48,196 nt of DNA from an uncultured Roseiflexaceae bacterium (GTDB lineage Bacteria; Chloroflexota; Chloroflexia; Chloroflexales; Roseiflexaceae): assembly GCA_937974195.1 (NCBI GenBank), contig CALJIC010000186.1, positions 1 through 48,196 on the forward strand. Reading direction: 5' to 3'. The notes beneath the pieces were generated by a model. That model ran no database searches. It was not told the DNA's origin and saw only the letters and a program-made list of their open reading frames with translations. Of this stretch, positions 1 through 8,007 are shown piece after piece (within the stretch, counting starts at the first letter, position 1; each line of letters begins with the position of its first letter). Position numbers and translations under genes: made by a program.

Positions 1-35
1 GACTTCGTCGCCGCAGAGCCGCGGAAAAGAAGATC

Positions 36-107
36 CGGGGGAGGCTTCGCCTCCCCCGACCCCACCAGTGGGTGGAGGTGGAAGAGCACCGGGGAGGCGA
101 AGCCTCC
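36..107. repeat. cluster of short GC-rich stem-loops
   Basis: Three back-to-back hairpins lie in the non-coding start of the window. The first (36-58) has a 10-bp perfect stem around the loop TTC. The second (61-72) is a 5-bp stem, CCCAC/GTGGG. The third (93-107) is GGAGGC-GAA-GCCTCC. The first and third share the core GGAGGC/GCCTCC with complementary loops (TTC and GAA), so they look like inverted copies of one element. They could be an intergenic palindromic repeat family or terminators of a gene to the left of the window. No open frame with a ribosome binding site was seen in 1-268. Confidence 0.5.
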
Positions 108-268
108 TAGACCCCATTAGGGGCGCGAGGGCAGCTCTCCGCCGCCCTCTGTCGGGAGGCGTGGAGGGCCGCAGGCCCGCCGGAGCTGCTTCCCGCTAGG
201 ACGTGAGAAGGCCGCAGGCCGCCGGCCTCCCCCGCGGCAGGTGCCGCAGCACCGCCGAGGAGCCAGCC

Positions 269-2350
269 ATGAAGCGTGTCGTCAGCGTCAGCCTGGGCTC
301 GTCGCAGCGCGACTACTCCTTCACCACGACCGTGCTCGGACGACGGATCGAGGTGCGCCGCATCGGCGCCAACGGGGACGTCGCGCTGGCCGCGGAGCTG
401 ATCCGCGAGCACGATGGCCGGGTGGACGCGATCGGCCTGGGCGGGCTCACGCCGGTGTTCCGCGTCGGCGAGGCGCGCTACCCGCACCGCGAGGCGCTGC
501 GCGTCGCCGCGGCGGCCCGGCGCACGCCGGTGGTCTCCGGCGGCCTGATCAAGGGCGCCCTGGACCGCTGGTGCGTCTACGAGGCCAGCCGGCGCAGCCG
601 CGGCCTGTTCAACTACCGCCGCATCCTGGTCACGAGCGGCGTGGACCGCTACGCGCTGGCGCAGGCGCTGAGCCAGTACGAGGCCGAGCTGCGCTTCGCC
701 GACCCGATCATCCACAGCGGGGCGCGCTTCCTGCCGCTGCCGCGCTCGGTCCGGCAGCTCGAGCTCTACGCCGCCACCACGCTGCCGCTCACCGCGCTGC
801 TGCCCTACCGCGTGCTCCACCCGGTCGCGCTCGGCCGCGAGGGGCGCGACGGGCGCGCGCTCGAGCACTTCCGCTGGGCCGATGTGATCGCCGGCGACTT
901 CGCCTTCATCCGCCGCTTCGCCCCGCCCGAGCTGCGCGGCAAGACGATCGTCACCGACGACCTGTCGCCGGCGGAGCTTGACGATCTGCGCCGGCGCGGC
1001 GCCGCGACGCTGGTGACGCTCGGGCCGCGCCTCGAGGGGGCCGGCCGCTATGTGTCCGCCGATGTGCTGGAGGGGATCGCGGTGGCGCTGCTGGAGTGCG
1101 GCGCGAGCCCGAGCGAGGGCGAGATCCTCAACTTCATCGACGAGGCGGGCTGGGGGCCGGACGTGCTGGCGCTGAACGAGGGCGTCGAGAGGCCGACCTT
1201 CGCCTTCGTCATCCACCCGCTCTCCGCCCGCTACATCGCCAACCACCCGCGCTTCCGCTTCACCAGGCGCCTGCCGGAGCGGCTGGTGGAGCGCGTGGCC
1301 GCCTACATGCCGCCCATGTTCATCTCGCGCATCCGCGGCATCCGCTCCAGGGCCACCGGCGAGGAGATCGAGGGGCTGCTGTTCTCGCTCGGCGCCACGC
1401 CGCGCGAGCTGATGCGCCGCGACACCTCCTTCACCTACCGCCGGCTGATCAAGTGCGCCCGCATGGCCGAGCGCATGGGCGCCCGGATCATGGGCCTCGG
1501 CGCCTTCACCTCGGTCGTCGGCGACGCCGGGGTCACCGTCGCGCAGAAGAGCGACATCGGCATCACCTCCGGCAACTCGCTCACGGTGGCCGCCACGCTC
1601 GAGACCGCCAAGCAGGCGGCGATCAAGATGGGCGCCGCGGATCTGACCAGGGGCCGCGCGATGGTGGTCGGCGCCACCGGCTCGATCGGCTCGGTCTGCG
1701 CCCGGCTGCTCGCGCAGGCGATCGGCGACGTGGTGCTGGTGGCGCCGCGCCCCGAGCGGCTGCTGGCCCTCAAGCGGCAGATCGAGCGCGAGACCCCCGG
1801 CGCGCGGGTGATAGCCGCCACCAACGCCGACGCCTACATCGGCGGGTGCGACCTGATCGTCACCACCACCTCGGCGCTCTCCGGCCGGGTGATCGACGTC
1901 GACAGGCTGAAGCCCGGCGCGGTGGTGTGCGACGTCGCGCGCCCGCCGGACGTCAAGAAGGAGGACGCCGCGCGCCGCCCGGACGTGCTGGTGATCGAGT
2001 CGGGCGAGATCCTGCTGCCGGGCGAGCCGGACTTCGGCTTCGACATCGGGCTGCCGCCCGGCACCGCCTACGCCTGCCTGGCGGAGACGGCGCTCCTGAC
2101 CATGGAGCACATGTACGGCGACTACACGGTCGGGCGGAACATCGAGCTGGAGAAGGCCAAGGAGATGTACCGCCTGATGAAGAAGCACGGCCTGGAGCTG
2201 GCGGGCATGCGCTCGTTCGACGAGTACGTCACCGACGAGATGCTGGCCGAGAAGCGCCGCCTGGCGGACGAGCTGCGCCGCGCCAGGGGCCAGGGCGCCG
2301 CGCGGGAGCTGGGCTCGCACGGCCGCGAGGCCGCCGGCGCCCGCTCGTGA
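269..2350 (+). CDS. acyl-ACP-reductase-like dehydrogenase with extra N-terminal domain
   Basis: A 693-residue protein. Residues about 310-665 closely resemble cyanobacterial long-chain acyl-ACP reductase (fatty aldehyde forming): GLGAFTSVVG (409-418), TSGNSLTV (433-440), the nucleotide-binding GATGSIGS (468-475), and ACLAE (602-606), whose Cys603 sits where that family has its catalytic cysteine. Residues 1 to about 300 form an extra domain, opening VVSVSLGSS, of the kind I recall being annotated as quinate 5-dehydrogenase-like; that label is uncertain. The ATG at 269 is chosen over an in-frame codon at 203 because GAGGAG lies 7 bases upstream. No aldehyde-deformylating oxygenase gene is adjacent, so alkane production is not implied. 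The reductase-like fold is likely; the substrate is unknown. Confidence 0.8.
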   Translation: MKRVVSVSLGSSQRDYSFTTTVLGRRIEVRRIGANGDVALAAELIREHDGRVDAIGLGGLTPVFRVGEARYPHREALRVAAAARRTPVVSGGLIKGALDRWCVYEASRRSRGLFNYRRILVTSGVDRYALAQALSQYEAELRFADPIIHSGARFLPLPRSVRQLELYAATTLPLTALLPYRVLHPVALGREGRDGRALEHFRWADVIAGDFAFIRRFAPPELRGKTIVTDDLSPAELDDLRRRGAATLVTLGPRLEGAGRYVSADVLEGIAVALLECGASPSEGEILNFIDEAGWGPDVLALNEGVERPTFAFVIHPLSARYIANHPRFRFTRRLPERLVERVAAYMPPMFISRIRGIRSRATGEEIEGLLFSLGATPRELMRRDTSFTYRRLIKCARMAERMGARIMGLGAFTSVVGDAGVTVAQKSDIGITSGNSLTVAATLETAKQAAIKMGAADLTRGRAMVVGATGSIGSVCARLLAQAIGDVVLVAPRPERLLALKRQIERETPGARVIAATNADAYIGGCDLIVTTTSALSGRVIDVDRLKPGAVVCDVARPPDVKKEDAARRPDVLVIESGEILLPGEPDFGFDIGLPPGTAYACLAETALLTMEHMYGDYTVGRNIELEKAKEMYRLMKKHGLELAGMRSFDEYVTDEMLAEKRRLADELRRARGQGAARELGSHGREAAGARS

Positions 2351-2415
2351 GCGCCGCTCTTCTGCTGGCGCGAAGCGATGCCGCCACGGCCCCGGCGCGT
2401 TCCCGCCTCAGCGCT

Positions 2416-2429
2416 GCGGCTTCGGCCGC
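2416..2429. terminator. short UUCG hairpin between converging genes
   Basis: GCGGC-TTCG-GCCGC is a 5-bp stem closed by the very stable UUCG tetraloop. It lies in the 137-base gap between the ends of two converging genes. No U-tract follows on either strand, so a terminator role is inferred from position only. Confidence 0.35.
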
Positions 2430-2487
2430 TGGGGCGCCGGCCGCGACTCCAACACCGGTGGGGCGGCGGCGGCTCGCTGGTGCCCTC

Positions 2488-2730
2488 CTAGCGCCGCTCC
2501 GAGTCCGCGTCTGGCCGGCGGACCAGGTCGTTCACAATGCCGTCGCCGGGCGGATCGGTGTCGGCGGAGCGCCTGGCGTAGCTCTCGACATCCTCGCGGC
2601 GAAACCGGTAGGCGCCGTCGACGGCGTGGGCCGGGAGCGCGCCGCTGCGCGCGAGCTGGAGCACCGTATCGATCGAGAGGCTCAGGCGCACGGCGGCGTC
2701 GTGTGCGGACATGGTCTCGGGCTGGTTCAT
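2488..2730 (-). CDS. excisionase-type helix-turn-helix protein
   Basis: An 80-residue protein. Residues 7-52 fit the MerR/excisionase-like HTH_17 pattern: MSAHDAAVRLSLS, a recognition helix around IDTVLQLARSG, then ALPAHAV and YRFRREDVESYA, the usual wing and closing helix that read as 'pick DNA by shape, then position at the R-R-E-D-V'. The C-terminal 28 residues are polar and probably disordered. ATG at 2730 is chosen because AGGAGG sits 5 bases upstream; a longer frame to 2862 lacks such a site. Proteins of this kind serve as excisionases or as stand-alone regulators. No integrase or attachment site lies nearby, so a regulatory role is more likely. It is divergent from the hydrolase at 2856. 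Confidence 0.7.
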   Translation of the reverse strand: MNQPETMSAHDAAVRLSLSIDTVLQLARSGALPAHAVDGAYRFRREDVESYARRSADTDPPGDGIVNDLVRRPDADSERR

Positions 2731-2855
2731 ATCGACCTCCTGGCTGGCAGGCGCACGCGGCGAGGACCGCTGAGGGCTGAATAGCAAGGGTCGCGCCGCC
2801 GCCGGGCAGCGAAACAGATCCGAAGCACGCTCACACAGTTTCAGGGACCAGACGT

Positions 2856-3803
2856 ATGGCAACCACTGTCAGCTCCGCCGCCCCGCCCCGCGGCGCTCGC
2901 GCCCGCCGCGTGGCGGCGCGCCTCAGCGTGTCGCTGGCGCTCCTGCTGCTGGCGCTGTACCTCGGCGTCTCGGCCTACGCCGCGAGCGTCGTCACCTGGC
3001 CGCGGCGCGCCCCGCTCGACAGAACCCCGGCCGCCGTGGGCGCCGCCTACCGCGACGTGAGCTTCCCGGCGCGGGGCGGCGATGTGCAGATCGCGGGCTG
3101 GTACCTCCCGCGCGCCGATGCGACGCGCGCGGTGGTGCTGGTGCACGGCAAGGACAGCAGCCGCGCCGCGGAGTTCGGCGGCCGCTTCGTCGAGCTGGCG
3201 GCGGGGCTGCAGGCGCGCGGGTTCGCGGTGCTCATGATCGACATGCGCGGCCACGGGGCCAGCGGAGACGCGCGCTTCAGCTTCGGCCTCGAGGAGCGGC
3301 GCGACATCATCGGCGCGGTGGACTGGCTGCGGGCGCAGGGCTTCGCCCCCGGCAGCGTCGGCGTGCTCGGCGTCTCGATGGGCGCGGCGGCCGGCATCGG
3401 CGCGGCGGCCGAGGAGCCGGCCATCGGCGCGCTGGTGGCCGACTGCAGCTACGCCGAGATCGAGCCGCTCATCCGGCGCCACTGGACCTCCGCCAGCGGC
3501 CTGCCGGACGCCTTCCTGCCCGCGACGCTGCTGATGGGGCGCCTCATCCTCGGGCACGACCTGACACAGGCCCGCCCCGCCGAGGAGATCGACGACGTCG
3601 CGCCGCGCCCGGTGCTGATCATCCACGGCGCGGCGGACGCGTTCACGCCGGTGGAGCACGGGCGCCAGCTGGCGGCCGCCAACCCCGCCGCCGAGTACTG
3701 GGAGGTCCCGGGCGCGGCCCATGCCCGCTCCTACGCCGCCGACCCGCAGGCGTACCTGGAGCGGGTGGCCGGTTTCTTCGAGCGCAGCCTCCCGGCGCGC
3801 TGA
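2856..3803 (+). CDS. membrane-anchored alpha/beta hydrolase
   Basis: A 315-residue serine hydrolase. An N-terminal hydrophobic segment (about 24-46) follows several arginines, so it is probably a signal anchor with the catalytic domain outside the cytoplasm. The nucleophile elbow is GVSMG with Ser174, the acid is Asp261 in HGAADAFTP, and the base is His289 in GAAHARS. LVHGKD (95-100) supplies the HG of the oxyanion region. The order and spacing match alpha/beta hydrolases of the serine aminopeptidase/BAAT-like type (COG1073). The substrate cannot be read from sequence. The start ATG has AGGGA upstream. The next gene on the strand begins 136 bases later with its own promoter-like sequence, so this is probably a single-gene unit. 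Confidence 0.82.
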   Translation: MATTVSSAAPPRGARARRVAARLSVSLALLLLALYLGVSAYAASVVTWPRRAPLDRTPAAVGAAYRDVSFPARGGDVQIAGWYLPRADATRAVVLVHGKDSSRAAEFGGRFVELAAGLQARGFAVLMIDMRGHGASGDARFSFGLEERRDIIGAVDWLRAQGFAPGSVGVLGVSMGAAAGIGAAAEEPAIGALVADCSYAEIEPLIRRHWTSASGLPDAFLPATLLMGRLILGHDLTQARPAEEIDDVAPRPVLIIHGAADAFTPVEHGRQLAAANPAAEYWEVPGAAHARSYAADPQAYLERVAGFFERSLPAR

Positions 3804-3902
3804 GCGTCGCGCGCCGCCCCGGCGTGTCGGCGCTCAACCCCGTGTCAAGCACTCAGGTGCATCTGCATCGCCACCCGCGCCCTTTCCACAGCTCCGGCGC
3901 CC

Positions 3903-3911
3903 TGCTATAAC
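3903..3911 (+). promoter_or_regulatory. extended -10 promoter of the DUF4173-type gene
   Basis: TGCTATAAC is an extended -10 element (TGn plus TATAAC) about 28 bases before the chosen start at 3940. No good -35 box is present, as expected for extended -10 promoters. The implied leader is about 20 bases. Confidence 0.45.
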
Positions 3912-3939
3912 CAGGCGAGGAGATGGAAAGGGCTTCACG

Positions 3940-5457
3940 ATGCAGACAATGCTTCGCTTCCCGACACGCCTGGCGCTGGTGGCGCTGGCGCTCGGGGTCG
4001 CTGCCGACCTGCTGTTCTACCGGCGCGCCTTGGGCATCTCGTTGCCGCTGTTCGTCATGCTCGGCCTCGGCCTGCTCATCTGGCGCGCCCGCGCCGAGGA
4101 GCGCCCGCCGGCGCTCGCCAACCTGTGGCTCGGGGCCGCGGCGCTGCTGTTCGCGCTGCTGGTGGCGGTGCGCGCCAACATGGCCCTCACCGCGCTCAAC
4201 CTGTGCGCCTGCGCCGCGCTGCTGTTCCTCCAGGCGATGAGCTTCCGCTCCGAGCCGATCGGGGCGCTCTCGACCGGGCAGCTGCTCGTCCGCGGGCTGC
4301 TCACCTCGCTCGAGATGATCTTCCTGCCGGCGGCGCTGTTCGCCGATGCGGCCAGCCGGCTGCCGGCCGGCGGCGAGCGTATCCGGGCCCTCGCGCCGGT
4401 CGGGCGGGGCGTCGTGCTCGCCGCGCCGGTGCTGGCGACGTTCACCCTGCTGCTGGCGGGCGCGGATAGCGTGTTCGCGAGCTTCGTCGCGGCGGTGCTG
4501 AACATTCAGCTGCCGTTCGACGCGGCCGAGGTGCTCGGCCACGGGATGTTCGTCGGCGCGTTCGCGTGGGCCTGCGCGGGCGGCATGCTGGTGGCGCTGC
4601 ACGACCGGCCGGCCCCATCGTACGAAGAGCTGCCCGCCGAGGGGGTCACGCGGCCCCTGCGCGCGGCAGAGCTCCGCGGCGGGTGGCGGCCGGTCGGCGC
4701 CATCGAGGCGCTGACGGTGCTGGTGGCGGTGGACGTGCTGTTCGGCGGGTTCATGCTGGTCCAGGCCGCCTACCTGTTCGGCGGGCTGGACACGCTGCAG
4801 CGGACGGGGATGACCTACGCCGAGTACGCCCGGCGCGGCTTCTTCGAGCTGCTGGCGGTGGCCTGCATGTCGCTCGGGCTGCTGTGGCTGCTCGCGCTGC
4901 TGACGCGCCGGGACACCCCCGGGCGGCGGCGCGCGTTCAACGCCGCATGCGGGCTGATGACCGCGCTGGTGCTCGGGCTGCTCGCCTCGGCGTTCCAGCG
5001 GATGCTGCTCTACCAGGCGGCCTACGGCTTCACGCAGCTGCGCATCTACACGCTGAGCTTCATGGTCTGGCTGGCGCTGGTGCTCGTGCTGTTCATGGCC
5101 GCGCTGCTGCGCGACCGGCCGCGGCTGTTTACCTTCGGCGGCTTCGTCTCGGCGCTGGTGTGCCTGGCGGCCCTCAACCTGGCCAACCCGGACGTGCTGA
5201 TCGTGCGCGAGAACATCGCCCGCTACCAGGCCAGCGGCGACCTGGACGCCCGGTATCTGGCGCGCCTCTCGGCGGACGCGGCCCCGGCGCTGGTCGCGTC
5301 GCTCGGGGCGCTGGGCGACGAGGAGCGCGCGATCATCACCGACGCGCTTAAGGGGCAGCTGGCGCAGATCGAGCAGATCGAGGCCGAGAGCGGCTGGCCG
5401 GCGTGGCACCTGGGGCGGCAGGCGGCCAAGCAGGCGATCGAGCGGGCCGTACCGTAA
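3940..5457 (+). CDS. DUF4153/DUF4173-type polytopic membrane protein
   Basis: A 505-residue protein with about 12 hydrophobic segments. The N-terminal half holds tightly packed helices, and the middle contains GMTYAEYARRGFFEL, which I recognise as the signature loop of DUF4173 (DUF4153-like) proteins. The last 80 residues are hydrophilic and helical (ENIARYQASGDLDARYLARLSADA), the extracytoplasmic tail common in this family. Function is unknown; relatives often sit beside sensor or stress genes. The ATG at 3940 follows an AAAGGG purine run; the frame extends to 3721 but overlaps the upstream gene and reads as low-complexity sequence. Followed 8 bases later by a perfect terminator hairpin. Confidence 0.78.
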   Translation: MQTMLRFPTRLALVALALGVAADLLFYRRALGISLPLFVMLGLGLLIWRARAEERPPALANLWLGAAALLFALLVAVRANMALTALNLCACAALLFLQAMSFRSEPIGALSTGQLLVRGLLTSLEMIFLPAALFADAASRLPAGGERIRALAPVGRGVVLAAPVLATFTLLLAGADSVFASFVAAVLNIQLPFDAAEVLGHGMFVGAFAWACAGGMLVALHDRPAPSYEELPAEGVTRPLRAAELRGGWRPVGAIEALTVLVAVDVLFGGFMLVQAAYLFGGLDTLQRTGMTYAEYARRGFFELLAVACMSLGLLWLLALLTRRDTPGRRRAFNAACGLMTALVLGLLASAFQRMLLYQAAYGFTQLRIYTLSFMVWLALVLVLFMAALLRDRPRLFTFGGFVSALVCLAALNLANPDVLIVRENIARYQASGDLDARYLARLSADAAPALVASLGALGDEERAIITDALKGQLAQIEQIEAESGWPAWHLGRQAAKQAIERAVP

Positions 5458-5465
5458 ACATCGGG

Positions 5466-5493
5466 GTAGGGGCGTTGCGCGCAGCGCCCCTAC
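5466..5493. terminator. bidirectional terminator hairpin
   Basis: A 28-base palindrome with a 13-bp stem (one G-T wobble) and a 2-base loop, outer arms GTAGGGGCG/CGCCCCTAC. It fills the 59-base gap between converging genes, so it probably ends transcription from both sides. A palindrome this regular may also be a copy of a dispersed intergenic repeat. Confidence 0.65.
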
Positions 5494-5516
5494 CCTGCCC
5501 CCAGCGACGTGTCCTC

Positions 5517-7940
5517 CTACAGCACCCACTCGCGCCCGCAGGCCCGCACGCGCATGCCGCGCATGTCCCCGCCGAGCACCGTGACCTCCGGCGTCCACGT
5601 GCCGTCGGCGGCGCGGCGCTGCGTGTAGGTGCCCCAGCCGCGGCCGCAGCTCCAGAAGCAGCGGAACTCGTCCGGGTCGGTGGAGGCCTCGAGCACCGGC
5701 TCGAAGCTCATCCAGCCCGCGGCCACATCGCAGCGGAAGCCGCTGAGCGCCGTGAGCAGCGCCCAGCTCGCCATGCTGCGCGCGTAGTGGTGGCCGCACT
5801 CCACCTCGTTCCACGGGTTGCGCCGCACGCCGTCGTGGCGCTCCCGCACCGCCTCCACCAGCTCGAGCCCCTCGGCCAGCCAGCCCTCGTAGATCAGGTG
5901 CGCCGCCACATGGTACTCGATCCCGGTCCAGACCTCGTCCGAGTAGACGAAGGGCAGCCTGGGGCGCCCGCCGCGCGGCCAGGAGCAGAGCAGCAGCCCG
6001 GCCTCGTCGTTCAGCACGTAGGTGCGCTGGGCGTTGGCGTGGTCGCGGAAGCCGCGCCGGAAGTTGTGGTCGAACACCGCCTTGATCGCGCGGCGCACGT
6101 GCTCGGCGGGGAGCAGGTCGCCCAGCCCGAGGACGCGGGCGTGCAGCTGGCCGAGCAGCTGGTCCGAGAGGATGCCCTCGCCGTGCTGGTACTTGTAGGC
6201 GTTCACGTCCTCCAGCCGCTGGATGTAGTACTCGCCGTTCCAGAGCAGCTCGTCGAGCCGCCGGCTGGAGCGCTCGAAGGTGGCGCGGTACTCGGCGGCC
6301 AGCGCCTCCTCGCCCATCACCCGCGCCAGCTCCTCGGCCGCGCGCAGCCCGGCCAGGTAGTAGATGCCGCACAGCGGGTTGGGGCCGTAGAACTCGATGT
6401 CGTAGGTGTTGTGCTGCTTGCCGTCCGGCACGCCGTCGCCGTCGGTGTCCCAGTGGGCGCCGGCGTAGGCGATGGCGCGCTTCACGCCCGGCCACACCAG
6501 CTCCAGCCACGCGCGGTCGCCGCTCAGCAGCCACTCGCGGTAGGCGCGGATCACGCTGCCCATCTGGCCGTCCACCGCCGCCTCGGGGCGCACCGTGTCG
6601 CCCCAGTGCCAGACGAAGCGCTCGCCGGTGCTCTGCATGCCGCGGAAGTACATGAAGCCGCTCTCGTCGGTCTCCACGACGAACTCGAGCCGGCGCATCT
6701 CGCGCTCGAGGCTCGGGAACAGGAAGGCGAGCGTCTGAGCGTAGGACCACACGTGGGTGCAGGAGCCCTCGCAGCAGCCGGCGTCGTCGAAGCAGCCCTC
6801 CCAGCCGTAGAAGCGGCCGTCCTCCATCCAGAAGCAGGTGGTGGAGCGCAGCGGCACGATGTTGGCCGCCAGCGCGTCGACCACCGGCTCGGGGAGCGTG
6901 CCGCCCCACAGCGCCTGCTGGAACGCCCGCGACGCGCCCTCGAGGTGCGGGAGGTTGTCCAGCACGTAGCGCGCCGTCTCCCAGGCGCTGCCGAAGCGCC
7001 GGGCGTAGCGCACGCGGGCGAGCGGCGCGTCCTCGCTCTTCCAGCTGTCCGGCCGGTTGGGGAAGTGCCAGGCCAGCACGAAGCGGTAGCTCCTGCGCTC
7101 GCCGGGGGCCAGCTCGTCCATCACGCCGAGCGAGCCGGTGTCGCTCTGGCGGGGCGCCGAGGGCGTCTCGTAGCCGTGGTCGGTGAGCATCCCGTCCTCG
7201 GACAGGTCGTCCCAGAACTCCTGCAGGAAGTCCCACCAGGCGCCGCGCAGCCAGGCGCGCTTGGCCGTGACGGTGGGGTGGTCGGTCACGAGCGCCATGT
7301 CGCCGTAGAGCCGGTCGGTGGGCGCGTAGCGCTCGGAGCGCAGCAGCAGCCCGCGGGCCGCGCCGTCCTCGCGCAGCTCGTTGATGTTGCCGCCCAGCCC
7401 GGCGGACGCCAGGTTGCCGAAGCGGTCGAAGCCGACGCCGCCGACCGGGTTGAACAGCGAGCCGACGATCGTCAGGCGCACGCGCTCGGGGCCGGGGTTG
7501 GTGACGGTGTAGGTGAAGATCGCGCACGGCAGGCCGGAGTCGTCCGCGTCGAGCGGGACGAGCGGCGTGTAGGCCTCGAGCGACACCTGCACCGGCAGGC
7601 TGGGGTCCTGGAAGTCCAGCGTCGCGAAGGGGTAGGCGCCGGTGAGGGTGGCGCCGGCCAGGCGCGGGAGGCCGGCGGCGCTGGTCGGGTGGTAGCCGTG
7701 TGAGAGGGCGTGCGGCGGGGCCAGCGGCCCCTCGAGCACGCGCGTGATCGCCGGCGCGGAGCCGGCCTGGGCGCGGATGGCGAAGAAGGTGTTCGGCAGG
7801 CGCGTGCCCTTCGCCGGCCGGTTGAAGATCTCCCAGTCGCGCAGGTCGCCGCGCGCGCCGAGCGAGACGTTGCCGCTGCCGATCCCGCCGAGCGGGAAGG
7901 CGGCGACGGTGGCCGAGGCGGGGTAGGATCTGGGTTTCAT
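5517..7940 (-). CDS. GH116 family glycoside hydrolase (first paralogue)
   Basis: An 807-residue retaining glycosidase of family GH116 (bacterial beta-glucosidase/beta-xylosidase; eukaryotic GBA2). The N-terminal domain begins AAFPLGGIGSG and LRDWEIFNRP, typical of GH116 beta-sandwiches. The (alpha/alpha)6 domain carries FYGWEGC with Glu381 as probable nucleophile, SCTHVWSYAQ (393-402), DGQMG, and HNTYDIEFYGPN with Asp514 as probable acid/base. The 133-residue gap between the two is close to that in characterised members. CSWPRGGRP and RRNPWNEVECGHHYARSM are further family blocks. There is no signal peptide, so it acts on imported sugars. It is the last gene of a six-gene sugar operon. Aryl-glucosidase, xylosidase or glucosylceramidase activity cannot be separated by sequence alone. 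Confidence 0.88.
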   Translation of the reverse strand: MKPRSYPASATVAAFPLGGIGSGNVSLGARGDLRDWEIFNRPAKGTRLPNTFFAIRAQAGSAPAITRVLEGPLAPPHALSHGYHPTSAAGLPRLAGATLTGAYPFATLDFQDPSLPVQVSLEAYTPLVPLDADDSGLPCAIFTYTVTNPGPERVRLTIVGSLFNPVGGVGFDRFGNLASAGLGGNINELREDGAARGLLLRSERYAPTDRLYGDMALVTDHPTVTAKRAWLRGAWWDFLQEFWDDLSEDGMLTDHGYETPSAPRQSDTGSLGVMDELAPGERRSYRFVLAWHFPNRPDSWKSEDAPLARVRYARRFGSAWETARYVLDNLPHLEGASRAFQQALWGGTLPEPVVDALAANIVPLRSTTCFWMEDGRFYGWEGCFDDAGCCEGSCTHVWSYAQTLAFLFPSLEREMRRLEFVVETDESGFMYFRGMQSTGERFVWHWGDTVRPEAAVDGQMGSVIRAYREWLLSGDRAWLELVWPGVKRAIAYAGAHWDTDGDGVPDGKQHNTYDIEFYGPNPLCGIYYLAGLRAAEELARVMGEEALAAEYRATFERSSRRLDELLWNGEYYIQRLEDVNAYKYQHGEGILSDQLLGQLHARVLGLGDLLPAEHVRRAIKAVFDHNFRRGFRDHANAQRTYVLNDEAGLLLCSWPRGGRPRLPFVYSDEVWTGIEYHVAAHLIYEGWLAEGLELVEAVRERHDGVRRNPWNEVECGHHYARSMASWALLTALSGFRCDVAAGWMSFEPVLEASTDPDEFRCFWSCGRGWGTYTQRRAADGTWTPEVTVLGGDMRGMRVRACGREWVL

Positions 7941-8007
7941 GCTGGCTTCTTTCTTCCTGTGGCGCTCTCAGGGCGCGCTGAGGGGCGTGCCCCCTCCGGG
8001 TAGGCGG

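Noticed and set aside
107..2320. Open frame of 737 codons antisense to the acyl-ACP-reductase-like gene
   Set aside because: Low-complexity translation rich in Ala, Arg, His and Gln, no ribosome binding site, and fully antisense to a gene with family motifs.
269..2350. Reading the first gene as part of an alkane biosynthesis pair
   Set aside because: No aldehyde-deformylating oxygenase gene is adjacent, and the N-terminal fusion is absent in the alkane pathway enzyme.
3853..7527. Open frame of 1224 codons on the minus strand, overlapping the DUF4173-type and GH116 genes
   Set aside because: It is a shadow of strong GC third-position bias: the translation is Arg/Ala/Gly/Pro-rich, has no domain, spans a terminator and overlaps two genes with clear motifs.
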